From the NCBI GenBank assembly GCA_030442035.1, contig JAUJEA010000001.1, forward strand, positions 1 through 64,000: DNA of 64,000 nt, given 5' to 3'. The notes beneath the pieces are model-generated. The model saw nothing but the letters and a program-made list of their open reading frames with translations. It had not been told where the DNA came from and did not search any database. The stretch is from Splendidivirga corallicola (GTDB lineage: Bacteria; Bacteroidota; Bacteroidia; Cytophagales; Cyclobacteriaceae). Position numbers and translations under genes: made by a program. Shown here one piece after another: positions 45,642 to 54,656 of the stretch. How positions within the stretch are numbered: position 1 is the first letter of the stretch; each line of letters starts with the position of its first letter.

Positions 45642-47003
45642 ATGACTTATAAATCTCAAAAAGTAGCGTACTGGTTTTTTGCGCTCTGTATGCTTTTATT
45701 CCTGCTGCAAATCACGTATGGCTTTATCATGGCCTTTGCACATGCAGGTTTCGACGGACTGCATGACTTTATTCCGTTTAATGCTGCTACAGCTACCCAC
45801 AAGAATCTATTGGTTGTTTGGTTATTGAGCGGATTTATGGGAGCTGCCTACTACATTATACCTGAAGAATCAAAAACAGAGTTGGTTAGTGTAAAACTAG
45901 CTTATCTGCAACTGATCAGTCTCGCAGTAGTGGGTGTTGTAGCCATTATTGGATTTCACCTGAACTATTGGGAAGGACGTAAATTCCTTGAAATACCCAG
46001 GCCTCTGGATTACCTTGTGGTTATCAATGTATTGCTATTTCTATATCTGATCCTAGCTACCTTGTTTAAAACTAAAAACAGAACTACTACTTCCATGGTG
46101 CTCACTATGGGCTTAGTCTTTGCCGCTTTACTGTATTTGCCAGGTATGATCTGGTTTGATAGTCAGACCATGGATTCATTTTTCCGCTGGTGGGTGGTTC
46201 ACCTGTGGGTAGAAGGTGTATGGGAATTGATCATGGGTGGTATACTGGCCTATCTGCTGATCAAATTGACAGGTGTTGACAGAGAGGTAATTGAAAAATG
46301 GCTGTATGTAATTGTAGGGCTTACATTTTTGTCTGGTATTTTGGGAACCGGTCACCACTTTTACTACATCGGAACACCCAAATATTGGTTAATGATCGGT
46401 GGTATATTTTCAGCTTTGGAACCTTTGGCATTTCTGGGGATGGCACTCTTTGCAGTAAACATGTACAGAAAGAGCGGAAGAACACATCCCAATAAACTGG
46501 CAATGAACTGGACATTAGGGACTGCCATTGTAGCCTTTGCCGGAGCCGGTTTATTAGGCCTTGCACACACATTACCAAGTGTGAATCTCTATACTCATGG
46601 AACCCTTGTAACAGCTATGCACGGACACCTGGCTTTTTGGGGAGCCTATGGCATGTTAGTACTTGCTATGATCACTTATTCATTACCCAATATGACTGGC
46701 AGAAAGCTTTATGATAATACCAAAGGACTATATGCTTTTTGGTTATCCAATATTGGTATGGTAGGTATGACAACAGCTTTTGCAGCTTCAGGTGTGGCGC
46801 AGGTATACCTGGAAAGAAGAATGGGATTGGATTTCATGGAAGTTCAAAAAGAGCTGGAAGTGCATTTCTATGTACTCATCGCTTGTGCCGCCTTGTTCAC
46901 AATAGGTATTCTCATGTTTATAAGCAACTTCATCGCTTATGGCCGACCCACTGATGAAGCCATAGGTACGGAAATAGAATTTGAAGCATTAACCTCCGGT
47001 TAA
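45642..47003 (+). CDS. norB: nitric oxide reductase subunit B (cytochrome b)
   Basis: A 453-aa twelve-span haem-copper-oxidase-family protein that reduces two NO to N2O. Visible haem and FeB ligand segments: ATHKNLLVVWLL, VVHLWVEGVWELI (conserved His and Glu), GTGHHFYYIGTP (two His) and VTAMHGHLAFWGAYG (two His). The length and the presence of norC show the short cytochrome-c type rather than the fused quinol-oxidising form. 28 bp after norC. Confidence 0.96.
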   Translation: MTYKSQKVAYWFFALCMLLFLLQITYGFIMAFAHAGFDGLHDFIPFNAATATHKNLLVVWLLSGFMGAAYYIIPEESKTELVSVKLAYLQLISLAVVGVVAIIGFHLNYWEGRKFLEIPRPLDYLVVINVLLFLYLILATLFKTKNRTTTSMVLTMGLVFAALLYLPGMIWFDSQTMDSFFRWWVVHLWVEGVWELIMGGILAYLLIKLTGVDREVIEKWLYVIVGLTFLSGILGTGHHFYYIGTPKYWLMIGGIFSALEPLAFLGMALFAVNMYRKSGRTHPNKLAMNWTLGTAIVAFAGAGLLGLAHTLPSVNLYTHGTLVTAMHGHLAFWGAYGMLVLAMITYSLPNMTGRKLYDNTKGLYAFWLSNIGMVGMTTAFAASGVAQVYLERRMGLDFMEVQKELEVHFYVLIACAALFTIGILMFISNFIAYGRPTDEAIGTEIEFEALTSG

Positions 47004-47031
47004 TAGTTGATTTACACTGCAAACTCCTCCT

Positions 47032-47050
47032 CATGGACTGTTTGTCCATG
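47032..47050 (+). other. intercistronic hairpin between norB and norQ
   Basis: CATGGAC / GTCCATG with a 5-nt loop, followed by GGGGATTTTT. It lies in the longest gap of the operon (161 bp) and might partly terminate or process the mRNA so that norQD are made at a lower level than norCB. Confidence 0.5.
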
Positions 47051-47164
47051 GGGATTTTTCCAAAAGGAGTACCATGGGATACACAGGCAGGAGAAGATAA
47101 ATATGACTTCAGCTGAATTAGGCATCCAAGAAGTAAAATATCAACATATCAATACTTTGAAGAA

Positions 47165-47947
47165 ATGAAAATAAACGAGGAACCATTTTATAAAGAGATT
47201 GGAAAGGAAGTGGCCATCTTTGACGCATCCTATGAACAAAAATTACCTGTCTTGCTCAAAGGGCCCACTGGCACGGGGAAGTCCCGTTTTGTGGAATACA
47301 TGGCTTGGAAACTTGGAAAGGAACTCATTACAGTGGCGTGTCACGAGGAAACCTCTTCAACGGATCTGATTGGTCGGTTTATTTTGAAAGGAACTGAAGC
47401 CGTATGGCAGGACGGCCCTTTAACACAAGCCGTTAAAAAAGGGGCCATTATTTATCTGGATGAAGTAGCTGAAGCACGGCCTGATATTGTGGTAGCTATT
47501 CATTCACTTACTGACTACAGAAGAACCTTATTCCTCGATAAGCTCGGTGAAGAAATTAAAGCTGAAAATGGATTCATGTTGGTTGCTTCTTTCAATCCCG
47601 GGTATCAGAAGGGTTTCAAGGAACTAAAACCGTCCACCAGACAACGATTTGTTGCTATGAGTTTTGAATATCCCAGGCAGGAAATTGAAATCGAAATTAT
47701 TAAACAAGAAACTGGTATTGATCAGAACACTGCGAAGGCATTAGTAAAAATAGCAGAAAAGATCAGGAACCTTGGAGAGCTGGGACTTACGGAGACCGTA
47801 TCCACGCGACTGCTGGTGGATGCTGCCAAAATGATTAAGACAGAAGTAGGAAAACGTTTGGCTGTTGAGGTAGCCATTGTCCAGCCTTTGACAGATGATG
47901 AAGAGATCCTCAACACGTTGAAGAATTTAACACAGTTGATGATTTAA
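47165..47947 (+). CDS. norQ: NorQ/CbbQ-type MoxR AAA+ ATPase
   Basis: 260 aa. Walker A GPTGTGKS (about residue 38), Walker B IIYLDEVAEARPD, sensor-1 MLVASFNPGY and an arginine-finger STRQRFVAMSFEYP. CbbQ/NorQ ATPases with NorD remodel or insert the FeB iron of NorB. The downstream VWA partner norD begins 5 bp later. Confidence 0.96.
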   Translation: MKINEEPFYKEIGKEVAIFDASYEQKLPVLLKGPTGTGKSRFVEYMAWKLGKELITVACHEETSSTDLIGRFILKGTEAVWQDGPLTQAVKKGAIIYLDEVAEARPDIVVAIHSLTDYRRTLFLDKLGEEIKAENGFMLVASFNPGYQKGFKELKPSTRQRFVAMSFEYPRQEIEIEIIKQETGIDQNTAKALVKIAEKIRNLGELGLTETVSTRLLVDAAKMIKTEVGKRLAVEVAIVQPLTDDEEILNTLKNLTQLMI

Positions 47948-47952
47948 AGCCT

Positions 47953-49713
47953 ATGGAATTTGATCAACTCTTATTCAAAAAGGTATCTAATTTTATTTCC
48001 CGTGTAAAAAATAAGCCCTCTGAAGCGGAAGTAAAACGTACTATTCATCTGGGCGATCAAAGAAATGAATTAACCATCCTGGCTCAGGCGTTGACAGGCA
48101 AACCGCTGAAAATAATCACGGCAGAGCGGGAAGGTGGATGGAAAGACGATCTGTTTTTACTCCCGGGAAAATTTTCTTTGCTGCCAACCAAAGCATTAAA
48201 CGAGCAACTCTATTGGTTTCGCATATTTTACTTAAGCACCCTGGTCAATCACCAAGATAAATTCCAATCCCTGCCAGTCACAGATATTATTGATAAAAAC
48301 AACACAACCAATCAACAGATTCTAGAAACACTATTCAATGAATTTCCAGCGGTTGAACCACTATATCATATGCTGCTCGAGCAGTTCAAGTGGTTGGCAG
48401 AAGAAGGTAAAAATGACGTCGACTATTCCTGGTTATTTGGGAAATGGTTAAGACATAGTGCTGCATTTACCCACCAACCAAAGGATCATAGTGCGCTGAA
48501 TGGCAAACACGCCCTGCCTAAACCCAATACTGAATTAAAAGCCAAGCCCGTTGATGAAATAACCTCCATACAAGTGGATAAAAAAGCTCAGGAGGACTAC
48601 ACACTTATGCACAATTTCGAAAAGGTAGAGACCGCTGAGGAGTTCAACGGAACCTGGCGGGATTTTGATGGAGATGACGATTTAAAGGAGCATGCCGAAG
48701 CCCTGGAGCAAATCACATTGAAAAACACCGTTCGGGTTGATGATGAAACACACTCCGTTTACCAATGTGAGTTCATTGCCAACGCCCAAATACCGGAAAG
48801 CAGATCACTTCCCTCAAAAGACAAAATACAATGTTTTACCTATGATGAATGGAACTACAAAACAACCAGCTACAGAAAAGATTATTGTGCCGTCTATCCG
48901 GAACCGATAAAAGTCATGGATCATGACTACATACAAAAGGCTATTAAGGAGAATGGCATTTTATTAAGAGCGTTAAGAAAACAATTTGCTTCCTTTTTTA
49001 ATCAGCTATTAACAGTAAAACATTTAAATCAGGGGGAAGAACTGGACATCGATGCCTTGACAGATCTGGTTGCGGATCAAAAGGCAGGAAATACACCTAA
49101 CGATAAAGTCTACAACTCCAAACGAAAAAGAAAAAAAGATCTTTCCGTTTTGTTTTTACTCGATCTGAGTCTTTCAAGCGATGGATATACCGGTGGTAAC
49201 CGGATCATCGATATTGAAAAGCAGGTGGTGATCCTGATGGGTGAGTTATTACATGAGTTTCAAATTGATTTTCAGATCGATGGTTTTTGGTCAAAGACCA
49301 GAAACCACTGCTCATACATGAATCTGAAACAATTCGAGGGTAACTGGCATATCGCAAAGGGGGCCATAGGAGGCATTGCTCCGGAAGGATATACCCGGAT
49401 TGGCCCGGCTCTTAGACATGCAAAAACTCAAATGGAAAAACAGGATTCCAGGGCTAAATGGATCGTGATTCTTTCCGATGGCAAACCCAATGACTATGAT
49501 AAATACGAAGGCAAATATGGAATAGCTGATGTCCGGCAGGCTTTAAGGGAACTGGACGAACAGCATATCCACGTACATACCTTCGCCATTGAAGAAAAAG
49601 CCAAATTTTATTTACCGCAGATATTTGGAAAGGCGAACTACAATGTGCTTTCCAATCCCAAAGAAATGCTCATGAGTATGTCTGATTTCTGTCAGAAGAT
49701 CCTGGTGAAATAA
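47953..49713 (+). CDS. norD: NorD VWA-domain protein
   Basis: 586 aa with a C-terminal von Willebrand A domain (about 390-586) whose MIDAS motif DLSLSSDGYTGG is intact (D-x-S-x-S), plus an ILSDGKPND block. It is the partner of NorQ in NOR maturation. The N-terminal part is the family helical region. 5 bp after norQ. Confidence 0.95.
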   Translation: MEFDQLLFKKVSNFISRVKNKPSEAEVKRTIHLGDQRNELTILAQALTGKPLKIITAEREGGWKDDLFLLPGKFSLLPTKALNEQLYWFRIFYLSTLVNHQDKFQSLPVTDIIDKNNTTNQQILETLFNEFPAVEPLYHMLLEQFKWLAEEGKNDVDYSWLFGKWLRHSAAFTHQPKDHSALNGKHALPKPNTELKAKPVDEITSIQVDKKAQEDYTLMHNFEKVETAEEFNGTWRDFDGDDDLKEHAEALEQITLKNTVRVDDETHSVYQCEFIANAQIPESRSLPSKDKIQCFTYDEWNYKTTSYRKDYCAVYPEPIKVMDHDYIQKAIKENGILLRALRKQFASFFNQLLTVKHLNQGEELDIDALTDLVADQKAGNTPNDKVYNSKRKRKKDLSVLFLLDLSLSSDGYTGGNRIIDIEKQVVILMGELLHEFQIDFQIDGFWSKTRNHCSYMNLKQFEGNWHIAKGAIGGIAPEGYTRIGPALRHAKTQMEKQDSRAKWIVILSDGKPNDYDKYEGKYGIADVRQALRELDEQHIHVHTFAIEEKAKFYLPQIFGKANYNVLSNPKEMLMSMSDFCQKILVK

Positions 49714-49776
49714 ATACAAACCTAACAATGCAGTTGGGGGAAAAAGTGATATCAATAAACTAAAAAAACTAATACG

Positions 49777-50499
49777 ATGATTAACATACAAGATAAAACA
49801 GTAGGTGAAGTAGTTGCTGAGAATATTAAAACAGCTCATATTTTTAAAAAGCATGGCATTGATTTTTGTTGCGGAGGTGGTACCCTGATCAAAGATGTAT
49901 GTCTGAAAAAAAATGTTGATTATGCACAGATACAACAAGAAATAGCTGACCTTGAAAAACAAGTTTCGGAAGCTGAAAATTTCAATGCCTGGGAACTAGA
50001 CAGGTTGATCGATTATATTATCGATGTTCACCATGAATATGTGTTGGACGCTTTACCACTTTTGGTTGACTATTCTCAAAGGGTCGCATCAGTGCATGGA
50101 CATCATTATAAGGAGACCATAGAGATCAACAAGATCATTTTTGCCTTGGCGGAAGAACTCAATGCACATATGGGTAAAGAAGAAACCGTACTCTTCCCTT
50201 ATATCAAAAAGTTGGTTACAGCCTGGAAAAATGATATTAAAGTAGAAGTACCTCATTTTGGTTCAGTAAAAAATCCCGTGTTAGTAATGGAAAATGAGCA
50301 CGAAACCGCTGGAGAACTTCTTAAGCAAATAGCACAACTCAGCAACAACTACACCCTTCCGGCTGAAGCCTGCAATACTTTCCGGGCGCTCTATTCCATT
50401 CTGGAAGAATTCGAACAGGATCTCCATCAACACATACATTTGGAAAACAATATCTTGTTTCCTAAAGCCATTGCGTTGGAAAGGTCGTTTCGTAGTTAG
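49777..50499 (+). CDS. iron-sulfur cluster repair di-iron protein (RIC/ScdA/YtfE)
   Basis: 240 aa with the ScdA N-terminal domain (KHGIDFCCGGG, with the Cys pair) and a hemerythrin-like di-iron domain. The iron ligands come from IDVHHEYV, ASVHGHHYKE, LNAHMGKEETVLFPYI, ENEHETAGE and DLHQHIHLENNILFP. It repairs iron-sulfur clusters hit by NO, so its place after norQD is fitting. 63 bp after norD; a terminator follows. Confidence 0.96.
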   Translation: MINIQDKTVGEVVAENIKTAHIFKKHGIDFCCGGGTLIKDVCLKKNVDYAQIQQEIADLEKQVSEAENFNAWELDRLIDYIIDVHHEYVLDALPLLVDYSQRVASVHGHHYKETIEINKIIFALAEELNAHMGKEETVLFPYIKKLVTAWKNDIKVEVPHFGSVKNPVLVMENEHETAGELLKQIAQLSNNYTLPAEACNTFRALYSILEEFEQDLHQHIHLENNILFPKAIALERSFRS

Positions 50500-50531
50500 G
50501 CAGGTTATTCTACTGATTTGAAAAGACGACT

Positions 50532-50566
50532 AAAAACCCCTCTTGTCCAATAAATGAGGGGTTTTT
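50532..50566 (+). terminator. intrinsic terminator of the nir-nor operon
   Basis: AAAAACCCCTC / GAGGGGTTTTT stem around a 13-nt loop, 32 bp after the RIC stop. It marks the end of the 8-kb operon. Confidence 0.92.
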
Positions 50567-50673
50567 GGTTGATGGAAGAAATGTGCCATTTTTAGTATTT
50601 GATCATTGGTATATAGTAGAGGACTGCACGATGAATATTTTAAAATAGATTAAAAAATAAAACTACCATTTTC

Positions 50674-50931
50674 TCATAACACCCTCACTTCGTCATCCGG
50701 AATTTCTGGAATGCAATGAAAGAAATATCCGGGATCCCCTTCTTTAAATGATTTGGGTAGCCTAAAAATGACCGTTGGTGTTCTCATCAGGAGATTCATG
50801 ATCTCCGCTGCGCTTCGCCAGGAATAATAAAAAGCTTTCCCTCCGTCTCGTGGCTTAAAATAAGGACCATTGTAATCGAAAGAGGGAAAACTAATTAAAT
50901 CTGGAAATATATTCAGTGCTAATGAACAGTC
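50674..50931 (-). pseudogene. in-frame open stretch after the stop of the next gene (remnant or read-through)
   Basis: Directly after the TAG (50932-50934) that ends the unknown exported protein, the same minus-strand frame stays open for 85 codons to a TGA at 50674. The translation is protein-like, with segments such as FPSFDYNGPYFKPRDGG, AFYYSWRSAAEIMNLLMRTP and FKEGDPGYFFHCIPEIPDD. There is no start codon near its beginning; the first internal ATG (50799) would leave 41 codons. It may be the far end of a gene broken by the TAG, a separate decayed gene or a rare read-through extension. Confidence 0.5.
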
Positions 50932-51531
50932 CTAATAACTCCTTGCAAAAAGCAAAACATCCTTAATCATATTTCTCGTAAAGGCATACGATAGTGCTTT
51001 GCCCACATAGGAATTTTGTGGATCGTGTACAAAAAAGGAGGTGGAGTTTGGTACTTTAAATCCCCAGGTTCCGGATGAGGCAAGTTCCCCGGGAAGTATG
51101 ACGGATACATGCCCTGCATCTCCTTTATCAGGTAGAACGGCCACCACTGCACGTTTGGTATTGGCCAATTCCTGCGCTTTCTCTAAAGCATCTTGTTCAT
51201 AAGCATGACCTAAAAGCTGCCATTCGGTATTATCTTCAAGAAATTCTGCAATTTCTTTAGCTACCATGTAGCGGCTTCTTTGTGAAGAATAAAAGTCATT
51301 CAAGTTATATACTATTTTTAACACCTCCCCTGTTACATTCGAGCATTTCTGGGGATTGTCTCCTGTTTCATTTTTACATTTTTTGTAATCAGTCAGAGCC
51401 TGCTCCAACTCTGTCTTCCAGTTCTTATTGAGTGATTGGGCATTAGCAGAACTAAAAAATAGTACCGCATAGCCTGTCATTAAAAGTCTGAAACAACTAT
51501 TAATAAAAAGCTTTCTACATGGTCTCCTCAT
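50932..51531 (-). CDS. exported protein of unknown function, possible NlpC/papain-like fold
   Basis: Start chosen at the ATG of MRRPCRKLFINSCFRLL, which gives a signal peptide cut near SSANAQ; the frame extends 36 codons upstream with a less likely N-terminus. The mature part (about 170 aa) has NPQKCSNVTGEVLK, a possible nucleophile Cys, and GDAGHVSVILPGE plus FFVHDPQ, which recall the His and third position of NlpC/P60-type amidases. This is only a pattern impression. The frame stays open beyond the stop. Confidence 0.65.
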   Translation of the reverse strand: MRRPCRKLFINSCFRLLMTGYAVLFFSSANAQSLNKNWKTELEQALTDYKKCKNETGDNPQKCSNVTGEVLKIVYNLNDFYSSQRSRYMVAKEIAEFLEDNTEWQLLGHAYEQDALEKAQELANTKRAVVAVLPDKGDAGHVSVILPGELASSGTWGFKVPNSTSFFVHDPQNSYVGKALSYAFTRNMIKDVLLFARSY

Positions 51532-51841
51532 AGTAACATTCAATTTTGATTTGTCCAGCAATTTATTCCGTTCTATTTGAATCTTGTATTTGGAAAATTT
51601 GAATTTGTTACCATGATTGAAATAATCCAATATTACCAAAACAGTCCAGAACGACAGGTATTATGACTTTTTTTTGTATGAATCGAACATACAATATTAT
51701 TTTTTTCAGAAAGGCAAAATATCGACTCGAATATTGCTTTTCGATTTTGCAAAATTTTTGAAATCCTTACAATCACCTGTCAGAATGGAAATAAAAAGTC
51801 AGGCAGAACCAGGAGGAATAAGGGTAACCCTATCCAATAAG

Positions 51842-53176
51842 TTATTCATCACTTGGTTTTAATGATATTTTTAAGATCACAAATCCAATAATACCGGAAA
51901 CCAGGGAACCCAAAAGCAATCCTATTTTAGAGGCTAAAAGATACTCATCATTCCTGAAAGCCAATCCGGAAATAAATAAAGACATTGTGAAACCAATACC
52001 TGCTATAAAGCCCAAGCCAACGATGTGTGCCCATTTGATCTTTTCAGGAAGTGATGCAAAGCCCAGTTTGTATGGAATAAATGAAAAGAAAGTGATACCT
52101 GCAGCTTTTCCTACTAATAGTCCAAGTAAAACACCTATACTAACCGGATGTGTTGCAACAGGAATGGCTTCGGGTGATAATATGATACCGGCATTGGCCA
52201 ATGCAAATATCGGCATGACTAAAAAAGTTATCCATGGATGAATCGTATGTTCGAGACTTTGCAGTGGTGTTTCAGCATTTTTAGTATTTTCCTTCACAGT
52301 TGCGATCACTGATAATTGTTCATGCGAGGGCATTTTAGATTTTTGGTTAAAAACTTCGTGATATTTGTCCATTAAACTTCTGATCCTCTGACTGTATTCT
52401 TCAGGATGGATTCGCGTTCTGGCTGGTATAGTGAGAGCACCTAAGATCCCTGCAACAGTTGCATGAACACCGGACAACAAAAAAGCGAGCCATAATCCTG
52501 CTATGCCTACCATAGCATAGAACCATTTATTACGTATTCCTGTAAAGTTACCAATGAGCATGACCACTAGAAATATGGCCCCCAGCAAGAGGTTCTGAAG
52601 AGAAATATCAGATGAATAAAATAAGGCTATTACAATCACAGCACCTAAATCGTCAGCAATGGCCAGCGCAGTCAGGAATATTTTCAATGAAAGCGGTACC
52701 CTTGTTCCCAGCATGGCTAGTATACCCAATGAAAAAGCTATATCAGTAGCCATGGGAATTCCCCAACCTTTGGCAGAGGGTTCGCTAATATTGAAAGCTG
52801 CATAGATAATCGCGGGAACTACCATACCACCAATTGCCGCAAAAACCGGAAGTACAGCTTTTTTCAAGGAGGAGAGCTCTCCGGAAATTATTTCCCGTTT
52901 AATCTCTAATCCTACTACAAAGAAAAAAAGAGCCATTAGTCCGTCATTGATCCATAGCAGCAAAGGTTTGGAAAGCACAAAATCAGAAAAGCCAATAGTC
53001 ATATGGGTTTTCCAAATACCAAAGTACGTTTCGCTCCATGGTGAATTGGCCCAGAAAATTGCGATACCCGTAGCCAACAATAAAAGGATTCCAGAGGAGG
53101 CTTCGATTTTTGTGAAGCGCAAAAAAGATTGTACGATGGTTGATCTATGTGTTTTATTTTTTATGTCCGAATTCAT
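51842..53176 (-). CDS. nhaA: Na+/H+ antiporter NhaA
   Basis: A 444-aa membrane protein with about 11-12 spans. The ion-binding pair is seen in TALAIADDLGAVIVIAL (two adjacent Asp), with VVGLEIKREIISGE and GWGIPMATDIAFSLGIL typical. It exports sodium in exchange for protons and is common in marine or salt-exposed bacteria. A 67-bp gap separates it from the TolC gene on the same strand. Confidence 0.97.
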   Translation of the reverse strand: MNSDIKNKTHRSTIVQSFLRFTKIEASSGILLLLATGIAIFWANSPWSETYFGIWKTHMTIGFSDFVLSKPLLLWINDGLMALFFFVVGLEIKREIISGELSSLKKAVLPVFAAIGGMVVPAIIYAAFNISEPSAKGWGIPMATDIAFSLGILAMLGTRVPLSLKIFLTALAIADDLGAVIVIALFYSSDISLQNLLLGAIFLVVMLIGNFTGIRNKWFYAMVGIAGLWLAFLLSGVHATVAGILGALTIPARTRIHPEEYSQRIRSLMDKYHEVFNQKSKMPSHEQLSVIATVKENTKNAETPLQSLEHTIHPWITFLVMPIFALANAGIILSPEAIPVATHPVSIGVLLGLLVGKAAGITFFSFIPYKLGFASLPEKIKWAHIVGLGFIAGIGFTMSLFISGLAFRNDEYLLASKIGLLLGSLVSGIIGFVILKISLKPSDE

Positions 53177-53243
53177 AGGGATCTCCGATTTGATGGTGAT
53201 GTTATTGAGCGTATCTCTGTATTCAATTGAATATTCAGGCTTG

Positions 53244-54656
53244 CTACAGGGGTTGATTCAAAACACCCAGAGCATATTTGATTTGCAACAGTGCTTTTTG
53301 ATTTTTAGCCAATAGTTCTATTAGCTTGATCTGAGCATTAACAAAGCTCATCTCCCTGGAATTCAACATAAAAAGCGAACTTTCTCCTGCATCAAATAAC
53401 CTCTGTCCTCCTGTCAGTAGTTTGCCATAATCTTCTACAGTCTGTATATATTGAGCAATTTGATCACTCGTGACTTGCCATTCATTTAAAGCGATGGTAG
53501 CATTGATCGATAAGGAAGCACGGTTGGCTATTATATCGAGCGTTGCTTCCTGTACCATGATCTCAGCCAATTTTAATGCGCCTCTTTCTTTTCTGATAAG
53601 CAAGGGCATGCTGAAATCAAACCCCCAGGTATGGTTTTGTAGCGTATAATTCGCCAGGGGATCTCCATTTATAGGTTCGGCAATCACATTGTATTTGAGA
53701 TCGATGACCGGCTTTATTTGTTCTTTTTTTAGTCGTTTATCCAGTTTAAGTTGCTCAAGTGACAACTGATACTTTCTTAATTCAGGATGTTGGTTGATAA
53801 AAACATCAGCCTGTCTAATATAATTTTCATTCATAGATAATGCAGAAATACTATCGGTTCTTACCGGCACTATGCTTTCCGTTCCTTCAAAAGGAATCAA
53901 GGCCTCTTCCCATAAGTAGTTAGTTAGCCTGGCCGTAATATTCACATAATCTAACCTAGCCTTTTGAAGATTAAGTTTCCTGTTTTGAATTTGAATACCC
54001 ATCTCCAGGGTGTCTATCATGGGTCTGTCCCCTAACAAGGCTCCTCGCCTTACGGCTGACAACCTATCTTCCGCCAGTGTCATGGCTGATTCATAAACTT
54101 GTAGAATATGGTAGGTCATAAACCAATCCCAGTAAACATTGCCTCCTACAAACAGCAATTCGTTGAGTGCCAGTTCACGTTCTAATTCAGTAATTTTTTT
54201 GTAGGCTTGCGCCTTTCGAATTCCGGTTCTACGAGCATCCGTTAGGAATCCCTGCCCTAATGAAAAGGAAAATCCAGTGTAATACAGACCGGCATTAGGT
54301 GTATTGTTTTCCGGATCCAGGTAAATACCCTGATTTTTTTCATATCCCGTCTGTAATTCCATTCCAAACCAGGTTGGTATTTTCAGTCCACTATTGATCA
54401 GACTGTAATATTTACTTTCCTCAAAATTTTTCTGATCCATCCTGGAAAACAATTTTGGATCGAAGGCTCCTCTGGCATTCAACAAAGTGGCTTCCCCTTT
54501 CTCCAATATTAGATTTGCCTGTTTTGCATTGGGGTGATATTTCTTCACCATGGTCAGGAAGTCCTCCAAATGGAGTACGATTGCATCGTTATTTTGAGAG
54601 AAACTCTCTGTAGACAGAATCAGGATTATATAGAATGGATATATCAATTTTTTCAT
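53244..54656 (-). CDS. TolC-family outer-membrane efflux protein
   Basis: 470 aa with a signal peptide (ends near STESFSQ) and the coiled-coil helices of an outer-membrane efflux channel (LELEKGEATLLNARGAFDPK, LGQGFLTDARRTG). It is last in the exporter operon and overlaps the HlyD gene by 4 bp (ATGA), a sign of translational coupling. Confidence 0.93.
   Translation of the reverse strand: MKKLIYPFYIILILSTESFSQNNDAIVLHLEDFLTMVKKYHPNAKQANLILEKGEATLLNARGAFDPKLFSRMDQKNFEESKYYSLINSGLKIPTWFGMELQTGYEKNQGIYLDPENNTPNAGLYYTGFSFSLGQGFLTDARRTGIRKAQAYKKITELERELALNELLFVGGNVYWDWFMTYHILQVYESAMTLAEDRLSAVRRGALLGDRPMIDTLEMGIQIQNRKLNLQKARLDYVNITARLTNYLWEEALIPFEGTESIVPVRTDSISALSMNENYIRQADVFINQHPELRKYQLSLEQLKLDKRLKKEQIKPVIDLKYNVIAEPINGDPLANYTLQNHTWGFDFSMPLLIRKERGALKLAEIMVQEATLDIIANRASLSINATIALNEWQVTSDQIAQYIQTVEDYGKLLTGGQRLFDAGESSLFMLNSREMSFVNAQIKLIELLAKNQKALLQIKYALGVLNQPL

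Noticed and set aside
51674-51862. 62-codon plus-strand frame between the unknown exported protein and nhaA
   Set aside because: TTG start, no motif, and it overlaps the nhaA stop region on the other strand.
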